This document shows positions 22,901 through 36,026 of a DNA stretch of 64,000 bases, in pieces (position 1 is the first letter of the stretch; every line of letters begins with the position of its first letter). Origin of the DNA: Adiantum capillus-veneris (lineage: Eukaryota; Streptophyta; Polypodiopsida; Polypodiales; Pteridaceae); assembly GCA_014529385.2 (NCBI GenBank), contig CM043952.1, positions 153,449,057 to 153,513,056 on the forward strand. The letters run 5' to 3'. The translations under genes were made by a program, and so were the position numbers. The notes beneath the pieces were generated by a model. The model was given only the letters and a program-made list of their open reading frames with translations, searched no databases and was not told the origin of the DNA.

Positions 22901-23712
22901 TCATTTCCCACTTCTTGGTAATGGATCTAGGTTTTCTTAGTGGGTACATCAAGAAATTTTTGGGCCGCTTTGATAACTTGATGAGCAGTTCTTGTGAGTG
23001 TTCAGGGATCTCCAAGGTATGCTACCTTCACATGCTTCTTCTTCTTAGTTAGGAGCTCCAACATATACTGGGCATGATTAATCATCACTGGTTGAGTTTG
23101 CTGGTAGGCCCAAGTATATGTTGTAGCCATTGTATGGTTTGGCATTGTGAAGTATCCTGGTTTCTTGTCTTTAATCAGGAAGAATTGCATAAACATTCAG
23201 GTAGGAAACTTAGCCTCTAGACATATCATGTCAGCAAACATGGCCACTGCTCCTTTCATTAAAAATACTTTGGCTTCTAGTTTCTTCTTGCCCTTCATGG
23301 GAGCACCTTTGTCTGATAAATGTAACACCTCAGCTACCATCCCTATAACAATTAATACTTGAACTTTGACATTGTCCAATGTGGTAGTTTTAGATGTTCC
23401 ATCTTCTTTAATGCTTGCATACAGCTCATGAGATTTCTAGAAGTAGTCCAGTAATTTGGTTTTCTCAAGAGCCTCTTCTATTGGAAATCTTTTGGCAAGG
23501 TTATAGACTTCTCTCGATATCATGGGCAACATTACCATATTGTCCTTGTGGTCTCTGTAGGCAACTTTGTAATAGACAACATCGGATTTCAACTCTAATC
23601 TTTCAGTTTCAATGTATGTCAATGACTCTCTCTAAGGGAGTGTTTGAGAATGGTGAACTCTAGTATCTACCCTAGATTTTTCTTGTGACTCCACTTCATA
23701 GGGGTGCCCTTG
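22901..23712 (-). pseudogene. Unrecognised protein relic, N-terminal part
   Basis: A minus-strand chain of open stretches beginning with ATG near 23711 (MKSDTKGTPMKWSHKKN), then 23622-23437 (ELKSDVVYYKVAYRDHKDNM), 23379-23197, and 23196-22901 (TYTWAYQQTQPVMINHAQYM, ending KKWEMM at the GY2 border). They are separated by single stops or shifts, as in a decayed single gene of at least 260 codons here. The reading direction matches 12876-15270 beyond GY2. No family recognised. Confidence 0.5.
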
Positions 23713-26704
23713 GTGTCGGACTTCATAGGTCTTATAAAATTTATTACATTTTTAGTGATTTGTCAGAACTAAATTTTTTGTTTTCATTCTTTCATGCATC
23801 CATTGGAATTTTTGGTTCTCAATCTTGCTTAAAATGTTTATATGAACCATGCAAATTTCACAAAAAATGAAAAAAACTTTCTTTTATGCAAGATGAAAAA
23901 AAATCACGTTTTTTTCTAGCTATGATGCATATCAAATTTTTCCTGGATTTTGACTTTATGAGCTTGATGTACACTGTAAAAATATGCTATGGAACAAAAA
24001 TGATGAAATGTGGCTAAGTAGTTTGGTTAGAAACTAAGATTTCAATATTAGTTGTAGATTTTTTTGAGCTTTATACACAAGATCTATGAATCTTTTGAGT
24101 TTTAACCTCACAAAGGGATTTATAGCCTCTTGCCAAAGTGGCTATCAAGTTAAAAACCTGGTTGGGCTAGTGATTAGCCTCTAGGAAAGCAAATCACACT
24201 TTTTTTCATAGCTTGGAAATTCAGCTCTAATTGACTTCTTGGTTTATGAGCATGTTTCTCAAGATGCAATAAGAATGTTGAACCACTTGTACCATTAATG
24301 TGGCCCTTCATGCAAGATTTAGGCTATATTCAGACTTTTTGTTAGGTGAAAATTCAAAGTATGGGAAAAATAGAAGCCCAATGCATGTGAATTTTATTCA
24401 ACGATGATTTCTCAATGTAATGAACAACCTGGTCACCATAAAATTTTTTGTGTTGCCAGATGACTAAGCGAGAGAAAAAAACACAATTGTTTCCTAGCTT
24501 GAAGAAGCACTGATTATTGTAATGAAACCCTAACTTTTTAGTTAATAAAGTCCTAGTTTTTTGTAAATGTATAGCTCAACCCTTGTATACCTATTCTTAT
24601 GAATACAAACAAATTTTCAATCTTTGAAATTGCACACCCGAGTTTATTTTTAATTTGTTACTGTCATGAACCAAGAGACTATTTAAACACTATGAAGTGA
24701 TCAATAGTTGATACTCATGATTTATATAGGTTGCCATCCCATAGCTATGGATGGAAAGACATGTGCAAATTAAAATAGAAAGAATGATCTTAAGACCATT
24801 CTTGCTCATTGAACAAAGTATGAGAGCACACTTATGGAATGAATTAGATAAGGATACTGATCTAAGTTAAACACCATGTCCTTGGTCAAGTAAACAAGAG
24901 TTTTCAGCTTAAAAGATGGTTTTCGTAACTTAAGTGACCATTGTCAAATCTTGACCAAGAATCTTGACCAAATAGTCTCCAAATTGACTTGTGAAAGTTC
25001 ATGTCACTTCATCAACTCTTTGTGCTTGAATTTTTATTTTCTTGATAAATGTTTTTTTTCCTTTTTTTGGTACTTTTTGCTTAAAAAATCAGTAAAAATA
25101 ACAAAAATAGAGAAAAATAGCAACAATAAATAAAAAATTCTTAAAAATAGCTAAAAAATTAAAAAAGACTAGATATGAAAGAAAAATGTTGGTTTGTTAT
25201 TTTTTGATAGATTAATCCACTCTTTATTAATATTCTTAATAAAAAGCATTATTATGTACATATTTACACACACCTAAGGGCTCATAACTGACATTTGTCC
25301 CTTACTCATGTTATATCTCATTTTTTGAAGGCATAAAATAAAAAGTTTGTACAAAAGTACAATAAAACGTAGATTAAAACACCCAAAATTAATAAAACAA
25401 TGCCCTTTTCTTAATAGGTCCACATTTATAATGCCTCCCCCCCTCCTAGTTGGAGTTCTCCTAATCGACAATGAGCCATTAGGGTTGTGATGTGCATGGG
25501 TATCAAAGCAATGCCTAATGTAAGACCTTGTAATTTGGCCCTATGTATGCATACACAGTCAATGCATGGAAAAAATCAATGCTGTGCGAGAGGTGGGTCT
25601 TAAGCCAGGTGCTTAAGGGCACTCGACGATGAGGTTCACCTGGTCGTATGTTAATGAGCACGTACCATGTAGCAGGCATTGTAATTTTGGAGCATGCTTT
25701 TGGATTGTTGAGTTATGAAATAATTCCTTGGCTTGAATTTGTGCTAGAAGTTTAGGATGCCATACCATTATCTAAGTTTTGACTTTGGCAAGTGTTGTGG
25801 TGTCCTTAAAGCACCTCTAAGGATTGTCATCTCCAAGGGATAAATTATACATTTCTTATTTTGGAACCCACCACTTGTGTGTCAATTTTTGAGCGGTAAT
25901 AAAATTTTAAAGGTACTCATACTTATTTGTATCTAACTACTTGTGTTTTTTGGACCTTTGCAGTATGGATGTTTGATAGCGTAGCTGTGGGTGAATACTG
26001 TGGTTGACTTTGACCTTGCTCAAAAATCCTTTGGTATGAACTTTTCACACCAAAATGAAGTTTGCATCAACTCTTGGGGTATCCTTAAGTATCCAAATCT
26101 ATCATTTAGAAGGTGCTTGGAGCTGTTTGAGTGTGACCTTAGCCTGTTTCGTTTTTGGTACCCACATTTTCTTGGGATAATTGAGACGAGTGATTTGTCC
26201 CGATGTTCCGGAGCCTACACTTGAGGATAAAGATTGTTGTGTCTCGCATACTTGTGCCTCAAAAGTCTGCTCGCTTGAAGGTCCCTCTCTCTCTCTCTCT
26301 CTCTCTCTCTTAGGGCTCTAGTAGATAAATGAGGTAAAGTTTCCCCCTATGTTAATATATGTGCCTAGTGCTCTCAGACCTTGACTTTGACTTTTGATCC
26401 AATTACCTTTGTTGTATACCTTATAAATTTGTGGAGATCTTCAATTTTCGTGTTTGGACTTTGTATGCCCTAGATACAACAGGTTTACCTTTCGAGTCAT
26501 CGTCGTATTTAGGTCAAAATTCGACGTCTCCCATTTGTTTCGAAACCTTTTTTGGGAGTTCTTCTTGATATGGTATTTTGTCGTTTGGCTTCAAATTTTT
26601 CATTGCTTCTTTGGATTTCTTTATTAGATTTGTAAAAAGAAAATACAAAAAGGTACTTAAAAATTACAATAAATACAAAATTTAGCAAAATAAAGCAAAA
26701 AATA
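23713..26704. other. AT-rich sequence without recognised genes
   Basis: No reading frame with recognisable content. A short CT run lies at 26284-26310. A purine-rich tract on minus (AGGAGGGGGGGAGGCATT, near 25434-25451) has a diverged second copy near 27056-27073; both resemble LTR-element polypurine tracts. Flanking similarity is weak, so I do not define an element. Confidence 0.4.
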
Positions 26705-27190
26705 TCAACAAATTACCCAAAATTTAGGGAAGTTTTTTTGGACAAATAAAATAAGCTTTCTGCTATATACAAAATATTTAGGCCATGATTGGACTATTTT
26801 TTGTGTTTTCTTTCTAAAATTTGACCATATACTTAGAGACAAAACATAAAAACTTAAATATAGGAAGTATATACAAGAGTATGGGGTTACTTTTGGCCCT
26901 GACATGACCTGATCTTGCTTTAAGTACTTATGGCCATTACTTAACATTTGTTGAAAAATCAAACCGCAATAAAATGCAACAATGTTTAATCCATTGTTAA
27001 ACAATGCACGATAATATGTATAAATCATTTTGCAATGGGTTTTGTATTGAATGCCTCCCCCCTCCCATGTCTGATTTGTCCTGGACGATATGGAAATTAC
27101 GGTTGTAAGGTGGGTTGAGCAATATATCTTGGTCCATATAGCTTGAGTTATAGTAGTGTAACACATTCTTTCATAGGCATTGGAAAAAAA

Positions 27191-27790
27191 TCAACTTGGA
27201 CATTTGTATGGGTATTTGGCTTTGGCCTCCATACCGCAGGGTATTTGCAATGCCTTTATCAACATATGGTGTTGATGTTTCTTTTGTGCCTTTGCCATTG
27301 GGATCCATATCCAAGGTTGATTTCTTTGTGCCTGATATAGCTCTTTGGATACACAAATTTGCTTTGTTGGCTCTGTGGGTTGTGTAGTCGCTAAATGTTG
27401 CTTTTTTTGTTGATTTGATACTTGAGGAAGTTTTGAAATAATGTGCTTAGGAATCCAAATAAACTCCTGCTTGTGTTGATCTTGAACTAACTTCTTTGGT
27501 ACCCATACATTTGTGATAGAATTGTGAGTGGGTCGTATGGGTGTTTGATATGGTAGTTGAGTGTGTACCGACGTGTGGATCTGTAGTGATTTGTTTGTAT
27601 ATGTCATATCTTTCCTAACACATACTTGCTTTGGGATTTTTTGGCCCTTGGGTAGCCAACTTTGCTTCCTGTGCTTTTGTCTCCTCTGATCATTTGTCGT
27701 TCTTGATGTGGGGAATGTTGATGCCACCTGTTTTTGAAGTGTTGGTTCCTATGGCAACCTTTTTGGGATCCACTTCATGTTTTTAGTATA
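27191..27790 (-). pseudogene. ORF with repeated W-x-P-K motif (retroelement remnant)
   Basis: 178 codons are open (27727-27191) and related sequence extends upstream. The motif recurs: WIPKRL, WLPKGQK, VWVPKKLVQ, WIPKHII, WIPMAKA, with short Lys/Gln-rich spacers. It follows the retropepsin-like relic on the same strand. Similar W-V-P-K phrases occur in spacer regions of plant retroelement polyproteins, but I cannot assign a domain. Confidence 0.5.
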
Positions 27791-27929
27791 CAAGGGTTGT
27801 TTTCCCTTGTCAGCAATATTTTTTATTGCTGGTACGATTTCTATTATTTTAGTCAATGGAACTATTTGACTCTCGGTTTCGTGCTGAATTTGCACGAGAT
27901 TGGAAATCCAATCTATCTAAACATTGTGC

Positions 27930-28247
27930 TTCGTTTTCCATGGCTGTCCAAGCAATAATTTGTGTTGGTTTTGATGATCCTCTACCACATAAAATCTACG
28001 TAGGTAGATATAATGATTGATTTGAACAAATAAGGTTACCAAACCTAGTGCTTTAACTTGTGTTCAATATAGCTCTTTATTTCTGGGTGTGTCGGTTAAA
28101 TCTTTCCTTCTTGACTGAGCTGCTTATATAATCCAAAGGAGATGACATTTCCTTGGGCTCTTGTATCAAGTAGAGCTGTGGATTCCACTTGACTGTTGAT
28201 GACTTTAACCTTAATTACTGGATCCATGCTATCTTCATCAAATTCAT
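27930..28247 (-). pseudogene. Retropepsin-like relic
   Basis: Minus strand: NEFDEDSMDPVIKVKVINSQ, then ALLDTRAQGNVIS, which matches the aspartic-protease active site with G changed to R in DTG. A flap-like stretch and LLGQPW, the usual [IL]LG.PW second box, follow. There are stops between the boxes. It sits directly downstream of an integrase C-terminus, not upstream of RT as is normal. Confidence 0.65.
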
Positions 28248-29745
28248 TCATTGAAATAACATTAATTTGTAATGGCCTCCCATGTTGCTATTGTTGTCGT
28301 AGAAGCCTTTATTTAGCATTCTTTCTTTAGCCTTGGCTTGTGCTTTGTCAAAAAATCTCTCTTTCTCTTTAGTTTGTTGTTTTTCTTTGTGAGTTTGTTG
28401 CACAATATCTTGGGTTAATGGCATATGATACTTCTTGAGCTTGCATCCACTAATCCAGTTAGGCATTTCTTATCCTTCTAATGTCACAAGCTTGATGGCC
28501 CCGCTTGGTGATAGATCTCTAATCACAAAGGCTCCCATCCATTGATTTTTAAGTTTTTTAGCATGTTGTTTAAGGACACAAATCAAGACATAGTTGCCTG
28601 CTTGAAACTATTTTGACCGCACATGATTGTTGAAGAACTCTTTTTGTCTTATTTTACTAGCATAGATAGATACTACTGCTTTAAGGCACATCTCATCTAG
28701 CTTTTTGAGCTCATCTAATGTGGAAGGCAATTTATGATCCGTTCACTCTATTGTTTAGCTACTATCAAGGTTGGATTAAGAATTCAATAGGTAGAATGGA
28801 ATTTAGACCAAACACCATATTGTAAGATGTTTTTCCAATGGATGTCTTATAGGCCACTCTATATACCCATAAATCAGAATGTAACTTTTGGTCCCAATCC
28901 GTGCTTGCATCTCTCACAAGTTAAGACAATATTGTGCAAAGTGTTTTACTAGTTTCTTTAGCTTGTCCGATATGGAGCAGCCTTCTTATCAATGATCATG
29001 AATTCCTCCAGAAAATTTTCACTAACTGCATTTACAAAATGTGTACCTCTATCACTGACAATTTCTATGGGTAACCCATACTTTACAAAGATATTTTTGT
29101 ATAAAAATTGTGCAGTAGTTGTGGCATCTACTTTTTGTGTGGTTTTTGCTTCAGCCCATTTCGTGAGGTAGTCCGTGGCAACAATGATATATTGGGTATG
29201 GTTTCTGTAAGCGTGTGGTGAGATAGGTCCCACAAAATATAATCCCCACTTAGCAAATGCCCTTGCACCCATCATTGTCCGTAATGGTATCTCATCTCTT
29301 TTTAGAGGTACTTTGGTACGCTGGAAATCATCACATTGTGTAACATATTCTTTCGTATCCATGTGCAATGTGTCCACCATATTCCAGCATTTAAGATTAT
29401 TTTAGTTGTCTTATCCCCAGAGAAATGACCTCCACTACTTCCTCCATGTGCTTGCTCTAGGATAGGCATATATTCATTTTTTGTTGCATATATCTTGAGA
29501 TAGATATCTTTCCGTCTTTTGTAAAGTTGGTTTTCAATAAAAGTAAAGTCTCTAGCCTCCAACTCAATGGCTCTTTGTCTGGCCCTTGTTATGTTCGTAG
29601 GGAATGTCCTCGTTGTTAGGTAATCAATCATATATTGACTCCATTGAGGTGCAATGTTACCTAAAACAATGTGGCATATTTCACAGGTGGATTGTTTCTG
29701 CATGCAACACAATTCATGACATATTTAAGACAACCTGACATGAGT
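28248..29745 (-). pseudogene. GY3: Ty3/gypsy integrase fragment
   Basis: 29712-29302 carries the pre-integrase region (GHFSGDKTTKIILNAGIWW). 29380-28958 carries the core: GLYFVGPIS (the first acidic residue is Y here where GY1 has D), TDYLTKWAEAK, VSDRGTHFVN, ending in a stop before the E box. 28920-28480 holds the remainder (VYRVAYKTSIGKT). 28466-28248 is a lysine-rich tail. It is close in sequence to the GY1 integrase but distinct. RT and LTRs were not found beside it. Confidence 0.85.
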
Positions 29746-30518
29746 CACCAACCATTTTCAAGAAATAGACCAGTAGATTCAACACTTTCAGCTTTTACAA
29801 GAAGCCTTGACCTTTACAGAGTATAGACTAATGTAGAAAGTTATAGAAAAACTATAAATGTTGTACTTGAACTAAGGTAGATAAACTCTAGGATGCCACC
29901 ATTGGTGCCAGTTTACCACTTCACACGTCCGTGTCCACAGAGATTTGAAACCCGAGCTCTTGTCCATCTGACTCAAACTCAACCATGTCCAGAGTCCACC
30001 AAAAGCAACCAAACCAGCTAGAAAATCTCCACACCCTTTCTCACCACCAATCGCAAGGGAATAGTGAAGCTTGGCTAAAAGGGACCCAATCCCATCATAG
30101 TAGACAACAACAAAGTCTTGAGAGTGCCATCGGAGTGGGAACCCCTACAACAAGTGCCACAACCCCTCCCAAGAGAAATCGCAGAAGAGCATGAATTAAG
30201 CCAGCAAGTTCACCTCCTGAGGGAGTCGAACTACAAGCCAGCTCCTTGGATCCAAAAATGGAAGCCAAGATAAAGGAGGAGGTCTTTAAAGAGGGGTATG
30301 TAGCCAAGGGCCTCCACTCAGGGCAGACCTTCACTCCACCCTCTGCACGCATTACTCCCTACCATCGCAATGAAGATGCCCCCCCCGTCCATCATCCCAC
30401 CCCATGAGCCATCCTTGGTCTCAATAAGAGGGACGAGCTTAGCGTTCTTAAAGTGAGATCTCTCGAACCTTAGAGTCTAAGAGGAGCCAAACTTACAAAG
30501 AGACATTATGTGCATTAA
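29746..30518. other. Low-content region with a possible gag-like ORF
   Basis: 29985-30194 on plus is open for 69 codons (Gln, Ser and His-rich) and continues with frame changes to about 30470. It resembles a retroelement gag N-terminus only in composition. Nothing firmer is seen. Confidence 0.3.
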
Positions 30519-30560
30519 TCTATACTATATATAATGGGGAAAGGGATTCCGTACCCTCCT
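30519..30560 (+). other. Helitron-like 5' terminus (weak)
   Basis: TCTATACTATATATAATGGG at 30519, preceded by A, resembles the TC-TATACTATAT start of plant Helitrons. No matching CTRR end with hairpin was found, so this is tentative. Confidence 0.2.
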
Positions 30561-30612
30561 TTTCACCACGTGTCAACAAATGCTTCCCTTTAGGAGTGAA
30601 GTTTGCATCCCG

Positions 30613-30719
<107 letters not shown>

Positions 30720-30992
30720 CCCATGTCCATCATAACAAGGAGAGGGGTTTTCTAAGGGCCAGGGATTGTGATGGCCGGAGCACGTAGACAATACAAGAAG
30801 AGGGGGGTTTCTGAGGGCCAGACATTGTGATGGCCGGAGTTGGATGTACATACATGCCTCCATTTTGCAACTATCCTTTTGTTCCAAATATAGAGTTGCA
30901 TGGTAGGATGGTGTGGTGGTTAAAGAGGACGATGGCCAAAATAGCAGGGAATACACAAAAATGAATGTGGGCAGTAGATAAAGAGAGCAAAA

Positions 30993-31113
<121 letters not shown>

Positions 31114-31336
31114 TGTGACGCTTTGAGAGTTGCGAGGATGCCCTCTCTACCACAAAATGCAAATGGAAAAATGTATCCAAGCGTTGCATTCTCGATCAAC
31201 ACTATGGATTCGAAAAGAAGGAGAAAGCTCTTTTGATGATGAGGCGAAGGCAGGGGGAGGAAATTGTTTGTAGCAAAGGCAACATACAAGGAATTAGAGG
31301 AGCGATGGGTGCAAGTAAAAGAGGGCTAATCCAAAT

Positions 31337-31338
<2 letters not shown>

Positions 31339-31395
<57 letters not shown>
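31339..31395. repeat. (AG)n microsatellite
   Basis: Unbroken AG run of about 57 bp. Confidence 0.97.
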
Positions 31396-31397
<2 letters not shown>

Positions 31398-31765
31398 ATG
31401 GAGGCATGCTAGCCCCCTCCTCATCAATCACCTTGTAGTTAACATGGCCATTTAGAATATGCTAAATATTCAAATTCATTTCTTACCAATTTTGACTGAT
31501 TTTCAAACAAAATTTCCTTATTTTTTAATGATTTTACAAATTCTCTATATATAACAATTTTAAAATTCTATAAGAAGTGCAGTGCCAAGAGAAGGCGCTT
31601 TAGAGGTGAGGGTTTCTTCTTTTTGGCTGCCATTAAAGGAAAGCATGAAGATTAAGGGTAATACATGCAAATTTTCTCTCTCCAACAAATGTATAAAGTA
31701 AAGATGTAGGCTCTTACCATTCTCCCGCCAACAAATATGTACGAGAAAAGAAGTATGTTCTATTC

Positions 31766-32353
<588 letters not shown>

Positions 32354-32701
32354 AAAAAAAAAAGGAAGTAGAGCTAGAATGCTTTTATAGAATGAAGTCT
32401 CTTAACTTTGTGTATGGAAGACCTGCATTTTTTATGTGACTTTCATGGAAGTTACCTTACTTTTTTAATATATTTATCGTAGCAATTCGAGCATTCCCGC
32501 CCAATGAGATACAAAGATGCATCTTCGAGCATCAATCGACCGCAACCGAATCCACGACCCAGGTCACGACGCTTGAATGCTCAACCAACCAAGGTAGCTC
32601 TCATATCTTGCTTCTTTTAACGCCTTGAGATAAATCATGACATTTAGCATGTTTGTAGATTCATTCCCTTACAAACATAATGTGTGTGCACAGTGAAACC
32701 T

Positions 32702-34136
32702 CAAGGCTTGTCACGCGCTTGAGATTGCTATGTAAATTATTTTCAATGAATTCAAACCATCGACTCAATTTTATGAGTTTGGGAAAAAAGAAATACCGAT
32801 ACCGAATTAAACAACAAATCGCTACCTTGCAAACAGGTAATGGACAACCCATCTTCTGGACAACTCTACCCCCTCAAAAAGACGTTGATGGCCCTATCCA
32901 CTCGTTAGAGTCTTTTCTTTTACCAATGGAGACAATCAATTCGTTGCAATCTTGGACAATTTCCATAAAGCCAGATGTTGAAAGAGTATTCTCAAATACA
33001 CAACAATTCCTAGCCTTCCAAATGTGTTTTAAAAAATTCATTCTAACGATATGAGTGCATACCAAAAGAACTTGACTTTTCATCACCATGCCTCCAAGGA
33101 AAAGGTCATTCTTGAAGAATCCAATTCTCTAGGTCCTTTGAACTGGCTTGCAAATTTTTCTTGCCAGGATGAAGATAGTCGAACACTCTTTGAAAAGGTG
33201 CAAGATGTCCTCACAAGCCAATTTACAACCCAAACATCTATCTAAGCCAATCCCTAGATCATGAATATTTACTCATGTCGAAAACACCCCCCATAAAACC
33301 TTCCATATAAATAGTTTCATTGCCACTGGCCATTGAAGAAACCAGATGTTCATCACAATCGCCACCCATCTTGACCTTGGCCATCGCTTACTCAATTTCT
33401 TGTTAAGGGAGGAGAACCACTCAAACAAGAACATTAGAGTGAGGCATACATCCTTGGTTCTTGGTTTACAAAAATATTTGCTCTTGGGCCAGTGCCAAGC
33501 TTTCCACTCGAGCTTGGACTCACACACTGGCATACAATAGTTGTCTAATTCTTCCAGAATCTTGATGGCCTACTAGTAGTCTTTTTATCCCACTGAGATT
33601 TTACTGGGTAGCTAGTTGGTCTATCACTTTCCAACTTCTTTTGGTGCTATCCTAGAAATGGCCCAAATGGCTAAGTCCTTTATTATTCATCTTTTTGGCT
33701 GCTTCTCTCCAAAATGGACTCAGCGGTGTGTTTCTTGCTCTAGAGATCCAGGGGAACCATTGATTAATGGAGTTTTGAAGATACCTGGTTAGCTCTCCCC
33801 ACTCAAGCGCTTTTGATGCTCTGGTACAATTTCGCACTAACTCACTGTTGTTTCTCCAAGTCTTAGTTTGGTCCACTGAGGGGCGAACATCTTGTCATGC
33901 ATCTCTAGGCCTTTCCACTGGCCACCTTGGGAGACTAGTTTTGCCTTGCTAATCAGGTCCTTTGTCAGAATAGCCCAATCTTGGTCTTGCACATAGATTA
34001 TCGCTAGAAATTTGGCACACTAGGCCTCTGCATAGATATTTGGGTTGAAAATCCCTATGCCTCCTTGCTCCATGGGTCTAGTGATAGCTCCCCAATAGGC
34101 CTACTACCACCACATCATGTCTTTGTTATTGTTTTT
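32702..34136 (-). pseudogene. LINE-a: L1-type ORF2 C-terminus (zf-RVT), 5'-truncated and decayed
   Basis: The minus strand from about 34130 shows the end of a plant LINE ORF2: WGAITRPMEQGGIGIFNPN, then a tryptophan-rich region, then (33533-33050) NIWFLQWPVAMKLFIWKVLW, with CLGCKLACEDILHLFKECS as the zinc-binding-like HLF..C box, then HIWKARNCCVFE and VQDCNELIVSIGKRK. Frames change several times. The paralogous site near 39904 lacks this segment, so either it inserted here or it was lost there. Confidence 0.8.
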
Positions 34137-34950
34137 CTATATGAAAGGAATTTCATTCCCTTCATGCACTTTTGAAACTTTTGTGCATCAATTTGTTTCT
34201 CCAAGGAAAGATGTCTTTCCAGGACATATGGTTACAATGCGGCTATTGAATTCTTGGGAGCTAGCAAGTGCTTTCGCCTTAGATAAAGGGAGAAAATTTG
34301 AGCAAGATCACCTCCCAAGGAGTCCACTATGTAAAAATTGCATATAGCATGTGCAAACAAAAGGTATGTAAATAATCCCTTACCTTTATATTTTCAAATA
34401 TTATATGTACCTCTTATGTATGTATTTTTGTAAAAAAACTAGTCCTTATGTATGAAAATTTTCACTTTCTCAATTAAAAAACTCTTTATGTAAGTACATT
34501 TTTTAATAAATGTATTTAATTATAAATCCCATATTTTGTTAGCACATGTTATCTTACATATTTTTTAGTGGACGCCCGGGGATCACCTATTGAAAATTTG
34601 AGTAGAATAGTGAAGTTTTCAAGGTCAAAGTTATATGCAATGGGTCACACTTATTGTAGAGTAATCCAATATAGTAACGACCATAAGAAAATATGGAGTA
34701 TTTTTAACCTTCTATTTGGAAAGATGCGAGGATTATGTCAAATCTTTTTTCAACTTCAAATATGCCTTTGAATGGTGAGACCCGCAAGTTAGGTTTACGT
34801 TGACAAAGTAGAAGAGATAACATTTGCATGAGGTTTTTAATTAGATCTTCACATCTATTTAACTTTCTTCCTTGCATTCAACACTTAAAGAACTTGAGGA
34901 ATTAGAGAACTTAGGGTAAACGGAAAACTTATGTTATATATTGATGATGT

Positions 34951-35972
34951 TGAGGCGGTCCGGGGCGGGCAACAAGAGAGGCGACCTCTAAACACCCCTC
35001 AAGGCTCCCGTGCTGCTCAATTGGGGCTGGGGCAACCACAAGCACAACACAACAACAAACCCACAGCCAAACCCAAACAAGATAGGGGCACCACCTAGTT
35101 ATGGTATGCGAACTAGGACGCAAGAGAGATTTTGGCACAACCAAGAAGATGCACCACACAACACACACAAGCAACCTCACACCAAGACACACACAAAATG
35201 GACCAGAGAGAGCTAGAGCAAAGGGAAGAGAGAGAGAGAAAAGGATCTTGTGTAATACCTTATTTGTGACTTGCAAATGGAGATGGTTCGTTATGATGCT
35301 ATCGTAGAACTTGTACAAAACTCACTCAATGCTTAGTGATTGCTAAACATTGCCAAAACACACACACACACACTGTCTTAGGGTGTGGGAGACCTCTCAC
35401 CACAATACCCTCTTACAATGGACACAAAATTGGCAATGAAAAACACACTAAAACACTTCCTAAAATCAAGATCAACCGATAAAAACTCAAAATACACAAG
35501 TCACCTTGAATTCACCAAACCGTATTGCACAAATAGAAAGACGAAGATTTGAACGTCGAATCACGCCTTTGATGCACCAAACCTCAATTTATTGATGATG
35601 AAGGAGCATATACAATAGTGGTTTTGAGATTTGTGGAACTCACGCTCTCTCACTTGCAATGTGTAGCTTGAAGGCTTCTCTCACACCAAGAGTGAAGCTC
35701 ACAAGTGGTTGCTACACCTAAGTCTCTCCTCACGCATAGAGTGTTGGGGTGCTATATGAGATATTGGAGGTTTTTTTACAAGAAGGAGAGGGGCCTATTT
35801 ATAGGTTGGAGACCCCTCATTAAGATTATTAGAAATCCTAATTTACAAGCTAACAAATCAAGATTATGATTTTTTTGAATATCAAAACATTGCGGGCCTT
35901 CTTTGTCTGCTTGAGTCATGGGTGTGGGCTCAAAAGAGAGCATTATTGATGGTAGATAAGGTGAAAGTAAGT

Positions 35973-36026
<54 letters not shown>

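Noticed and set aside
15261-22910. Target-site duplication around GY2
   Set aside because: The 5 bp outside the two LTR ends (AGGTC and AATGA on minus) differ; a nearby AATGA on the left is 8 bp off the boundary.
26705-27166. 153-aa minus ORF
   Set aside because: Composition is that of AT-rich non-coding sequence; no conserved phrase, no homologous copy, and it covers a polypurine-like tract.
29890-29915. TGGCACCAATGG (minus) as a primer-binding site
   Set aside because: It does not match a plant tRNA 3' end I know of, and no LTR end or gag is placed correctly around it.
35010-35318. Overlapping ORFs near 35.0-35.3 kb on both strands
   Set aside because: Short, low-complexity, no recognisable content; more likely part of an LTR-like segment.
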